From the NCBI RefSeq assembly GCF_014648695.1, contig NZ_BMRP01000004.1, positions 229,534-267,509 on the forward strand: a stretch of DNA of 37,976 bases, in the 5' to 3' direction. The notes beneath the pieces were generated by a model, which saw only the letters and a program-made list of their open reading frames with translations, was not told the DNA's origin and made no database searches. Origin of the DNA: Streptomyces albospinus (GTDB lineage: Bacteria > Actinomycetota > Actinomycetes > Streptomycetales > Streptomycetaceae). A program made the position numbers and the translations under genes. This document shows positions 31,392 through 37,976 of the stretch, piece by piece (position 1 is the stretch's first letter; every line of letters starts with the position of its first letter).

Positions 31392-32786
31392 CAGCTCGAA
31401 CTCGTGCGGGTGCGGGCGGAGCTGGATCGGGGCGATTTCGCTGGTGCGCTTGTAGTCGATCCAGGTCTCGATCAGGTCGGAGGTGAAGACGCCGCCCTGC
31501 TGGAGGTACTCGTTGTCGGCCTCAAGGGCGTCGAGGACCGCGGGGAGGGAGGTCGGGACCTGGGGGACGCTCGCGTGCTCCTCGGGGGCGAGCTCGTAGA
31601 GGTCCTTGTCGATGGGCTCGGCCGGCTCGATCTTGTTCTTGACGCCGTCGAGGCCGGCAAGGAGGAGGGCCGAGAACGCGAGGTACGGGTTCGAGGACGG
31701 GTCCGGGGCGCGGAACTCGACGCGCTTGGCCTTCGGGTTGGAGCCCGTGATCGGGATGCGCATGGCGGCGGAGCGGTTGCGCTGCGAGTAGACCAGGTTG
31801 ACCGGGGCCTCGAAGCCGGGGACCAGGCGGTGGTAGGAGTTCACCGTCGGGTTGGTGAACGCCAGGAGCGAGGGGGCGTGCTTGAGGATGCCGCCGATGT
31901 AGTAGCGGGCGGTGTCCGAGAGGCCCGCGTAGCCCTGCTCGTCGTAGAAGAGGGGCGCGCCGCCCTGCCACAGGGACTGGTGGACGTGCATGCCGGAGCC
32001 GTTGTCACCGAAGATCGGCTTGGGCATGAAGGTGGCGGTCTTGCCGTTGCGCCAGGCGACGTTCTTGACGATGTACTTGAACAGCATCAGGTCGTCGGCG
32101 GCGGCGAGCAGCGTGTTGAACTTGTAGTTGATCTCGGCCTGGCCGGCGGTGCCGACCTCGTGGTGCTGGCGCTCGACCTGGAGGCCGGACTTCTCCAGCT
32201 CCAGGGAGATCTCGGCACGCAGGTCGGCGAAGTGGTCGACCGGCGGGGCCGGGAAGTAGCCGCCCTTGTAGCGGACCTTGTAGCCGCGGTTGTCCTCGAC
32301 GGCGCCGGTGTTCCAGGCGCCGGCCTCGGAGTCGATGTGGTAGAAGCCCTGGTTCGCGGAGGTCTCGAAGCGGACCGAGTCGAAGACGTAGAACTCCGCC
32401 TCGGGGCCGAAGTACGCGGTGTCCGCGACGCCGGTGGAGGCGAGGTACGCCTCGGCCTTCTTGGCGATGTTGCGCGGGTCACGGCTGTACTGCTCGCCCG
32501 TGATCGGGTCGTGGATGAAGAAGTTGATGTTGAGGTGCTTCTCCTGGCGGAACGGGTCCAGGCGGGCCGTCGACAGGTCCGGGCGCAGCGCCATGTCCGA
32601 CTCGTGGATCGCCTGGAAGCCGCGGATCGACGAACCGTCGAACGCCAGCTCCTCGTCCGGGTCGAACGCCGCAGCGGGGATCGTGAAGTGCTGCATCACG
32701 CCCGGCAGGTCGCAGAAACGGACGTCGACGAACTTCACGTCCTCATCCGCGATGAACTTCTTCGCGTCGTCGGCGTTCTGGAACAT
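31377..32786 (-). CDS. glnA: Glutamine synthetase type I
   Basis: A 469-residue GSI, the main ammonia-assimilating enzyme, a dodecamer in the cytoplasm. It starts at ATG 32784-32786 ([11 protein letters not shown]) with TAGGAGGAG upstream; longer in-frame versions run into the promoter region. Landmarks: [20 protein letters not shown] (metal site), [46 protein letters not shown], and the adenylylation region with DLYELAPEE, so it is a GSI-beta type controlled by GlnE. The C-terminal YFDI stop lies exactly in the right attachment repeat, so the protein is intact despite the insertion. A GlnR array lies upstream. The gene has lost its original terminator and now ends into element DNA. Confidence 0.98.
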   Translation of the reverse strand: MFQNADDAKKFIADEDVKFVDVRFCDLPGVMQHFTIPAAAFDPDEELAFDGSSIRGFQAIHESDMALRPDLSTARLDPFRQEKHLNINFFIHDPITGEQYSRDPRNIAKKAEAYLASTGVADTAYFGPEAEFYVFDSVRFETSANQGFYHIDSEAGAWNTGAVEDNRGYKVRYKGGYFPAPPVDHFADLRAEISLELEKSGLQVERQHHEVGTAGQAEINYKFNTLLAAADDLMLFKYIVKNVAWRNGKTATFMPKPIFGDNGSGMHVHQSLWQGGAPLFYDEQGYAGLSDTARYYIGGILKHAPSLLAFTNPTVNSYHRLVPGFEAPVNLVYSQRNRSAAMRIPITGSNPKAKRVEFRAPDPSSNPYLAFSALLLAGLDGVKNKIEPAEPIDKDLYELAPEEHASVPQVPTSLPAVLDALEADNEYLQQGGVFTSDLIETWIDYKRTSEIAPIQLRPHPHEFELYFDI

Positions 32787-32886
32787 CCAACTCCTCCTAG
32801 CCCGGTCAGCCGGCCGGCGACCCGGGGTTGCTACTCGGAGCGCGTCCATGTGCGGTGGCGCGCTTGCCCGACCATAGGCAGGCGGG

Positions 32887-32924
32887 ATTTCCCAAGCATG
32901 ACCCATTTGTTTCGCCGAGGTTAA
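32887..32924 (-). promoter_or_regulatory. GlnR binding array upstream of glnA
   Basis: On the minus strand, half-sites TTAAC, GAAAC, GTCAT and GAAAT follow each other with exactly 6 bp between them, matching the actinobacterial GlnR consensus at 11-bp intervals. The array is 101-138 bp upstream of the glnA start. Confidence 0.88.
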
Positions 32925-33019
32925 CCGGCACGCTGTCGCCCCCGCTTCCCAGTGTGCGCCCTCGGAGCCCTTGCGAGCCGGTGCGTCCGGCCCGTGACGG
33001 CCCTCCGCGAGGGGAACGT

Positions 33020-33511
33020 ATGCGGTCGCAGTACCGTGGTCGGGTGGACAACAGGCAAGCAATCGGATCGTGGATCTCCGGGCCCCGCGCGGCAGCCGAG
33101 GACATGGGCGTCGATTTCGGCTACCGCGGACAGCGGCTCGGGCTGCCCGAGGAGGGGCCGGGCTCGATCGCACGGGTCGGCCGCCGCTTCGGCGCGCTCT
33201 TCATCGACTGGGCGCTGTGCCTGCTCATCGCGTACGGGCTGCTGAGCGGCGGCAAGGCGCAGTCGGCGAGCAACTGGGCGCTGCTGGTGTTCGCCGTGCT
33301 GAGCGTGCTGACCGTCGGCACGGTGGGCTTCACACCGGGCAAGCGGCTGCTGGGCCTGCGGGTGGTCGCCGAGGGCGGTGGCCGGATCTCGCTGCCGCGG
33401 GTGCTGCTGCGCACCCTGCTGCTGGTCGTGATCATCCCGGCCGTGGTCTGGGATCGGGACGGCCGGGGGCTGCACGACCGGCTGAGCCGTTCCGTGCAGG
33501 TGCGGATCTGA
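33020..33511 (+). CDS. RDD family membrane protein
   Basis: A 163-residue membrane protein divergent from glnA. A cytoplasmic N-terminus of about 50 residues precedes the RDD domain: [20 protein letters not shown] with the conserved arginine and aspartate, a second helix [20 protein letters not shown], the [12 protein letters not shown] loop, and a third helix [14 protein letters not shown] followed by [12 protein letters not shown]. The ATG at 33020 has GAGGGG 6 nt upstream and is preferred; a GTG at 33044 (VDNRQAIG) is possible. RDD proteins are of unknown or diverse transport function. The position beside glnA is conserved in Streptomyces. Confidence 0.88.
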   Translation: MRSQYRGRVDNRQAIGSWISGPRAAAEDMGVDFGYRGQRLGLPEEGPGSIARVGRRFGALFIDWALCLLIAYGLLSGGKAQSASNWALLVFAVLSVLTVGTVGFTPGKRLLGLRVVAEGGGRISLPRVLLRTLLLVVIIPAVVWDRDGRGLHDRLSRSVQVRI

Positions 33512-33786
33512 CCCGCAGGCCGTACGCGGATCCGGCCCGCGGGTCGTATGCGGTTCCCGTCCGTGGGCCGGAGCACGCGAGGAGCTGGGGGCCGGAGGCA
33601 GGGGGATCGGCGGGTTGCTCTTCCGGTGCTCTCCCTCTCGCGCTGTCACGCGCCGGACCGCCTCGTACGACTCCCTCATGAGACCCCCTCGTACGCCTCC
33701 TTGTACGCCTCCTTCATGCGGTTCGCCCGTATCGCCGTGGGCTGTATTGCCGCGGAGGTGGCGCGGATACGGCGGTTGTCGCGGAT
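33512..33786. other. Intergenic region with short repeats
   Basis: No gene seen between the RDD gene and the DUF4191 terminator. It contains a short tandem repeat of GTACGCCTCCTT (near 33692-33716) and scattered CGTACG/CGTATG words, of no evident function. Confidence 0.5.
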
Positions 33787-33826
33787 ATGGCGAAGCCCCG
33801 GAGCTCGGGCTCCGGGGCTTCGCCAT
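33787..33826. terminator. Bidirectional terminator with 18-bp perfect stem
   Basis: Two perfectly complementary 18-bp arms (33787-33804 and 33809-33826, beginning ATGGCGAAGC) with a TCGG tetraloop. It lies between the convergent RDD and DUF4191 genes, 20 bp after the DUF4191 stop. Confidence 0.92.
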
Positions 33827-33846
33827 GTCTCCGGCGTCGTGCGCGG

Positions 33847-34557
33847 TCAGCGCGCCTTGCCGCCGCCCTTGGGCATCCGCATGCCCTTCGGCATCGGGCC
33901 CTTCGGCACCGGCATGTTGCTCATCAGGTCGCCCAGCGCGCGCAGCCGGTCGTTGACCGCCGTTACCTGGGCGCCGGGCAGGACGCGCGGCAGCTTCAGC
34001 AGGTGGGTCCGCAGTTTCTTGAGCGGGACCTGGCCCTCGCCGTCGCCGACGATGACGTCGTGCACCGGGGCGTCGGCGACGGTGCGCGCCATCCGCTTCT
34101 TCTCGGCGGCCAGCAGGCCGCGCAGCCGGTTGGGGTTGCCCTCGCCGACCAGCACGATGCCGGCCTTGCCGACGGCCCGGTGGACCACGTCCTGGCTGCG
34201 GTTCATCGCCACCGCCGGGGTGATCGTCCAGCCGCGGCCGACGTTCTCCAGGACCGCCGCCGCCGCACCGGGCTGGCCTTCCATCTGCCCGAAGGCCGCC
34301 CGCTCGGCGCGCCGTCCGAAGACGATCGCCATCGCGAGGAAGGCCAGGACGAAGCCCAGGACACCCGCGTAGATGGGGTGGCCGATCACGAAGCCGATGG
34401 CGAGGAGAACGCCGAATACGACGATGCCCACGCCAGCGACGACTAGACCGACCTTGGAGTCGACCCGACGGGTCATCTTGTAGGTCAGGGCGATCTGCTT
34501 CAGCCGCCCGGAGTTCTCAGCGCCGGCAGCGCCGTCTGAGTTTGCCTTCCTCGCCAT
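33847..34557 (-). CDS. DUF4191 integral membrane protein
   Basis: A 236-residue protein with two adjacent transmembrane helices near residues 38-57 (GLVVAGVGIVVFGVLLAIGF) and 62-80 (YAGVLGFVLAFLAMAIVF). They are followed by a cytoplasmic domain with GRRAERAAFGQMEGQPGAAA, the RGW(T)ITPAVA block, and VGKAGIVLVGEG. The tail is rich in Met, Pro, Gly and Lys. This is the actinobacterial DUF4191 family, conserved next to lipA in Streptomyces and Mycobacterium; function unknown. The ATG at 34555-34557 (MARKANSDG) gives the family's normal length; an upstream extension in the same frame is out of family. Confidence 0.9.
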   Translation of the reverse strand: MARKANSDGAAGAENSGRLKQIALTYKMTRRVDSKVGLVVAGVGIVVFGVLLAIGFVIGHPIYAGVLGFVLAFLAMAIVFGRRAERAAFGQMEGQPGAAAAVLENVGRGWTITPAVAMNRSQDVVHRAVGKAGIVLVGEGNPNRLRGLLAAEKKRMARTVADAPVHDVIVGDGEGQVPLKKLRTHLLKLPRVLPGAQVTAVNDRLRALGDLMSNMPVPKGPMPKGMRMPKGGGKAR

Positions 34558-34567
34558 ACAGCGAAGT

Positions 34568-34783
34568 TTACGTGGCGTGCGGGCGACGGGTCGCCGCGGC
34601 CTCCAGTACGTACTGGGCGTCGCTCCGGTCCTTGGCGCGGCGTCGGTCCTCCAGGACCGACGTCCAGGCGTTGCGCCGGGCGGTGCGCTGGCCGCCGCCC
34701 AACAGCACGGCCTCGACGGCGCGCAGTGCACCGGTGACGGAGGGGATGGGGCGGGCGGTGGCGCGGAGCTGCGCGGCCTCCAT
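34568..34783 (-). CDS. Small conserved actinobacterial protein
   Basis: A 71-residue basic protein between lipA and the DUF4191 gene on the same strand. It starts at ATG 34781-34783 with GAGGGAGA upstream and contains RNAWTSVLEDRRRAKDRSDA and an alanine-rich start. No domain is recognised. A small gene at this place is conserved in Streptomyces as far as I know. The next gene, DUF4191, starts 10 bp downstream, so they are probably cotranscribed. Confidence 0.65.
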   Translation of the reverse strand: MEAAQLRATARPIPSVTGALRAVEAVLLGGGQRTARRNAWTSVLEDRRRAKDRSDAQYVLEAAATRRPHAT

Positions 34784-34914
34784 GGTGATGGTCTCCCTCG
34801 GACGATCGGACAAGGAGCAGTACGTGTGGGAGGTGTCTTGCGGTGCGTGCATCCATCGTCACCGAAGGGTGTTACCAACGGATGACCTGCCGGTCAAACA
34901 CCTATGAAACGTTG

Positions 34915-34957
34915 ACGCGGCCCCCACGCCCTCCAGCCGGGGGAGTGCGGGCCGCGT
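34915..34957 (-). terminator. Terminator of lipA
   Basis: 9-bp outer stem ACGCGGCCC / GGGCCGCGT with inner CAC/GTG pairing, beginning 45 bp after the lipA stop. Confidence 0.75.
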
Positions 34958-35002
34958 CCTCACAGCATGTGCCACGATTCACAAGATGGCGCGCCGGGCG
35001 CC

Positions 35003-35977
35003 TCAAACCGCCTGACTGGACGCCTCGACCTCGCGCCGTTCGACGGCCTGCTGGTAGAGGCGGCCGGCACGGTACGAGGAGCGGACCAGCGGGCCGGACA
35101 TGACGCCGGCGTAGCCGATCTCCTCGGCCTCCTCCTTGAGCTCCACGAACTCGGCGGGCTTGACCCAGCGCTCGATGGGGTGGTGGCGCACCGACGGGCG
35201 GAGGTACTGGGTGATCGTGATCAGCTCGCAGCCCGCGTCGTGGAGGTCCTGGAGCGCCTGGCTGATCTCCTCGCGGGTCTCGCCCATGCCCAGGATCAGG
35301 TTGGACTTGGTGACCAGGCCGGCCTCGCGGGACTTGGTGATGACCTCCAGCGACCGCTCGTAGCGGAAGCCGGGGCGGATCCGCTTGAAGATCCGCGGGA
35401 CCGTCTCGACGTTGTGGGCCAGCACCTCCGGGCGGGAGGAGAAGACCTCGGCGAGCTGCTCGGGGACCGCGTTGAAGTCGGGGATCAGCAGCTCGACGCC
35501 GGTGTCGGGCATCGCGGCGTGGATCTGCCGGACGGTCTCGGCGTAGAGCCAGGCGCCGCCGTCCTCCAGGTCGTCGCGGGCGACGCCGGTGATCGTGGCG
35601 TACTTCAGGCCCATGGTCTGCACGGACTCGGCGACCCGGCGCGGCTCGTCGCGGTCCAGCTCCTGCGGCTTGCCGGTGTCGATCTGGCAGAAGTCGCAGC
35701 GGCGGGTGCACTGGTCGCCGCCGATGAGGAAGGTCGCCTCGCGGTCCTCCCAGCATTCGAAGATGTTGGGACAGCCCGCCTCCTGGCAGACCGTGTGCAG
35801 ACCCTCGCTCTTGACCAGGCCCTGGAGGTGGTTGTACTCGGGACCCATTTTGGCCCGGGTCTTGATCCACTCGGGCTTGCGCTCGATGGGGGTCTGGCTG
35901 TTGCGGACCTCAAGGCGCAGCAATCGCCGGCCGTCGGGCTTCGGCATTGACTGACCGTCGGGTGCGACTGCGGACAC
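35003..35977 (-). CDS. lipA: Lipoyl synthase (radical SAM)
   Basis: A 324-residue radical SAM enzyme that inserts two sulfurs into protein-bound octanoyl groups to give lipoyl cofactors for pyruvate and 2-oxoglutarate dehydrogenases and the glycine cleavage system. Both iron-sulfur motifs are present: the auxiliary-cluster cysteines in [12 protein letters not shown] (about 64-75) and the radical [11 protein letters not shown] (about 90-97). [20 protein letters not shown] and [10 protein letters not shown] complete the barrel, and [14 protein letters not shown] near the end contains the conserved RSSY motif. The GTG start (35975-35977) with GGGAG upstream is preferred. It is downstream of lipB by 143 bp on the same strand. 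Confidence 0.98.
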   Translation of the reverse strand: MSAVAPDGQSMPKPDGRRLLRLEVRNSQTPIERKPEWIKTRAKMGPEYNHLQGLVKSEGLHTVCQEAGCPNIFECWEDREATFLIGGDQCTRRCDFCQIDTGKPQELDRDEPRRVAESVQTMGLKYATITGVARDDLEDGGAWLYAETVRQIHAAMPDTGVELLIPDFNAVPEQLAEVFSSRPEVLAHNVETVPRIFKRIRPGFRYERSLEVITKSREAGLVTKSNLILGMGETREEISQALQDLHDAGCELITITQYLRPSVRHHPIERWVKPAEFVELKEEAEEIGYAGVMSGPLVRSSYRAGRLYQQAVERREVEASSQAV

Positions 35978-36120
35978 GTCGGCTCCCTAACAACTTCGAT
36001 TCTTCGGCGTACACCAGGGTACGCCCGTCAATTCGCACGCAAATCCACGTGCGGGTGGTGCAGTGCCAACCTCGGACGGGAGGGTGGCATTCCCGCGGCG
36101 GTGGCCGCGGGGGTAGGGGT

Positions 36121-36945
36121 TCAGACCGCGCGGGGGAGGAGCTCGGCGCTCTCCAGGACGTCCCGCAGGTGCTTCTCGACGACCGGCAGGACCTCGGCGA
36201 TGGTGATCTCACGGCCCAGCTCGCCGGCGAGCGAGGCGACGCCGGCGTCCCGGATGCCGCACGGCACGATCTTGTCGAACGAGGTGTTGTCCGGGTTCAC
36301 GTTCAGCGCGAAGCCGTGCATGGTGACGCCCTTGGCGACGCGGATGCCGATCGCGGCGAGCTTGCGGTCCTCGCGGCGCTGGCCTGCGTTGGACGGCGCG
36401 TACTCGGGGCCGTTGAGCCGCGGGTCGAAGAGCTCGTCGGTGGCCCGCGGGTCGAAGTCCAGCTGGAGACCGCCCAGGGCGGCCCGCTCCTCGGCCGCTC
36501 CGATGGCGTCGCCCAGGATCCATACGCCGCTGCGGCCCTCGACCCGGGTGGCCTCGACGCCGAACTCGGCGCAGACCCGGATCAGCGCCTCCTCCAGGCG
36601 GCGGACGTGCGCGACGACGTCGACCGGGCGCGGCAGCTTCTGGATCGGGTAGCCCACCAGCTGGCCGGGGCCGTGCCAGGTGATCTTCCCGCCGCGGTCC
36701 ACGTCGACGACCGGGGTGCCGTCCAGCGGGCGCTCGTCGTCGGAGGTGCGCCGCCCGGCCGTGTAGACGGCCTGGTGCTCCAGGAGGAGACAGGTGTCGG
36801 GGACCTCGTCGGCGAACCGGGCGGCGTGGATCCGCCGCTGCTCCTGCCACGCCGATTCGTACTCGACGGCGTCCGCCCCGAAGCCAAGATGCACAAAGCG
36901 CAGCCCCTCGGGTACGGGGGTCTCCCCCCGAGAGATCGCAGTCAC
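36121..36945 (-). CDS. lipB: Octanoyl-[ACP]:protein N-octanoyltransferase
   Basis: A 274-residue LipB that moves octanoyl from ACP onto lipoyl domains, the step before LipA. Landmarks: VYTAGRRTS, the signature [18 protein letters not shown] (about 83-100), GRSGVWILG, the catalytic lysine in KLAAIGIRV (about 182-190), HGFALNV, and the acyl-thioester cysteine in FDKIVPCGI. The GTG start (36943-36945, VTAISRGET) has AGGAG 7 nt upstream; a much longer in-frame extension to 37182 is rejected as it lies in the divergent promoter region. The C-terminal part is slightly extended relative to E. coli. Operon partner lipA. Confidence 0.97.
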   Translation of the reverse strand: MTAISRGETPVPEGLRFVHLGFGADAVEYESAWQEQRRIHAARFADEVPDTCLLLEHQAVYTAGRRTSDDERPLDGTPVVDVDRGGKITWHGPGQLVGYPIQKLPRPVDVVAHVRRLEEALIRVCAEFGVEATRVEGRSGVWILGDAIGAAEERAALGGLQLDFDPRATDELFDPRLNGPEYAPSNAGQRREDRKLAAIGIRVAKGVTMHGFALNVNPDNTSFDKIVPCGIRDAGVASLAGELGREITIAEVLPVVEKHLRDVLESAELLPRAV

Positions 36946-37256
36946 GGCAGCTCCTCTTCGAACCTCTGTCGCGGTTCGGCGCGACGTTTGATGCCACTTC
37001 TGATGCACTTCCGGTGCCTCCCGCGCCCCTGCAACTGTACGGCCGCCGCGCGCGCCCCCCGCAGGCGGCCGGTGCGCCGCCCGTCCGCCGCCGCGCCCGT
37101 GCCTGCTCACACGATCGGATGAACGCGGGGCGCAGGCCGCGAGAACGGCGCCGAAGGCCGTTACATTCACGCCGTTCCACAAGGGCGAAGAGCATGCCGG
37201 ACAGGGTCAGTCGAGCCCGGCGGCCCGGCCCGGAAGGCAGGAGACCGGTAAAGCTG
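36946..37256. other. Divergent lipB / regulator promoter region
   Basis: 311 bp without a gene, holding the leaders of lipB and of the plus-strand regulator. It is unusually GC-rich. I see no convincing -35/-10 pair or operator. Confidence 0.45.
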
Positions 37257-37976
37257 ATGACGGAACGACCCCCGCACCACACGCCCAACCGCCAGCTCGC
37301 CGCGCTCATCGCCGAGGCGGGCTTCTCCAACGCAGGGCTGGCCAGACGGGTTGATCAGCTCGGTATCGAGCACGGCCTCGACCTGCGCTACGACAAGACC
37401 TCGGTGACCCGCTGGCTGCGCGGCCAGCAGCCCAGAGGCACCACACCCGCACTGATCGCGGAGGTGTTCACCCGCCGGCTGGGGCGCCGACTGTCCGCGC
37501 AGGACCTCGGCCTGGACGCCTGCGCGCCGGTGTACGCCGGGCTCGAATTCGCCTCGACCCCCAGCGAGGCGGTGGACATCGTCAGCGGGCTGTGGCGCAA
37601 GGACTCCGGCAGCCACGCCGAGCTCCGCAAGATCGCCTTCACCCCGGCCGGGCTGGTGGTGCCCAGCCGGGACTGGCTGATCGGCCGCCCCGACGAGCGC
37701 GTCGCGCACGGGGAGCCGGCCCCCGACGCCGTGGAGCGGGTGCCCTTGCAGGGTGGCCGGATCTCGGTGCCCCGGCAGCGGGGGACGGACCGCGTCGACC
37801 GCACCCAGGGCGGCCGGGTCTCGTCCGGCGACATCGCGGCGCTGCGCTCGGTCGGCGAGCTGTTCCGCGCGCTCGACCACGCCTACGGCGGCGGCCACGC
37901 CCGGCAGGCCCTGGTGCGGTATCTGGAGCACGAGGCCGAGCCGATGCTCCGCGGCACGTACGGGGAGGCCACCGGC
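37257..37976 (+). CDS. HTH regulator, C-terminus cut by window edge
   Basis: At least 240 codons, open to the right edge. The N-terminal part contains a helix-turn-helix-like region (LAALIAEAGFSNAGLARRVD, then KTSVTRWLRGQQPRGTTPAL), followed by RLGRRLSAQDLGLDACAPVY and a longer region with GLEFASTPSEAVDIVSGLW. This matches the Streptomyces regulator found next to lipB (SCO2192-like, related to NsdA-type regulators). A GGAG lies 14 nt upstream of the ATG, slightly far. The C-terminal domain, probably TPR-like, lies outside the window. Confidence 0.75.
   Translation, partial: MTERPPHHTPNRQLAALIAEAGFSNAGLARRVDQLGIEHGLDLRYDKTSVTRWLRGQQPRGTTPALIAEVFTRRLGRRLSAQDLGLDACAPVYAGLEFASTPSEAVDIVSGLWRKDSGSHAELRKIAFTPAGLVVPSRDWLIGRPDERVAHGEPAPDAVERVPLQGGRISVPRQRGTDRVDRTQGGRVSSGDIAALRSVGELFRALDHAYGGGHARQALVRYLEHEAEPMLRGTYGEATG

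Noticed and set aside
31377..33173. A 598-codon version of glnA extending past 32786
   Set aside because: The normal 469-residue GSI starts at 32786 with a strong RBS; the extension covers the GlnR array and promoter and does not resemble protein.
36121..37182. A 353-codon version of lipB
   Set aside because: The added N-terminus lacks LipB similarity and fills the divergent promoter region; the GTG at 36945 has an AGGAG and gives a normal family start.

Overview
The window is high-GC actinobacterial DNA and almost certainly a Streptomyces chromosome. The third codon positions are nearly all G or C. Both glutamine synthetase genes, glnII (type II) and glnA (type I), are present with GlnR-type half-site arrays in front of each. 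The run glnA - RDD protein - DUF4191 - small protein - lipA - lipB - regulator matches the arrangement I know from Streptomyces coelicolor. DUF397, DUF6891, wHTH and rhomboid-like genes are typical of the genus.

Left chromosomal arm (1-13056): a truncated sigma-factor-like gene, a DUF397 gene, a tightly packed three-gene membrane-lipid operon (OlsB-like N-acyltransferase, PlsC-type acyltransferase, DedA protein), a receiver-less winged-helix regulator, a rhomboid-like membrane protein, a DUF6891 gene and glnII with its GlnR array and terminator. Then come an acyl-CoA synthetase, a small gene behind a textbook PafBC (RecA-independent DNA damage) promoter, two adjacent octanucleotide microsatellites, and a Ser/Thr kinase fused to a 14-helix MFS exporter.

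Integrated element (13057-31391, about 18.3 kb): it lies exactly in the 3' end of glnA. The last 15 bp of glnA (TACTTCGACATCTAA on the minus strand) occur at both ends, so glnA stays intact at the right end while its original terminator is stranded at the left end. Both ends also carry paired GGTGCAC repeats spaced 11 bp and an inverted GCAGGTCA motif, as expected of integrase/excisionase arm sites. The backbone is an HNH nuclease, a tyrosine integrase coupled to an XRE regulator, an excisionase-like HTH protein, a DUF3631 ATPase with iteron-like repeats in its 5' end, a MobC-like protein and a MobA/VirD2-type relaxase. No FtsK/TraB pump is seen, so it looks like an integrative mobilizable element rather than a classic AICE.

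The cargo has two parts. One is a minus-strand cluster (unknown protein, APH-like kinase, SAM methyltransferase, HAD phosphatase of the RNA-repair-associated type), divergent from an XRE-TPR regulator and a Nudix hydrolase. The other is a 1471-residue STAND-type NTPase with a possible nuclease-like N-terminal domain and a long helical-repeat C-terminus. It is visibly more AT-rich than its surroundings and resembles Avs-style antiviral sensors in architecture. These cargo genes are the best candidates for an undescribed system. A degenerate tRNA 3' half and a strong hairpin lie between the NTPase gene and the right end.

Right chromosomal arm (31377-37976): glnA with its GlnR array, an RDD membrane protein, a perfect 18-bp-stem terminator, DUF4191, a small protein, lipA, lipB and the start of a regulator that runs off the window. 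lipB and lipA together make protein-bound lipoate; glnA and glnII together with GlnR serve nitrogen assimilation.
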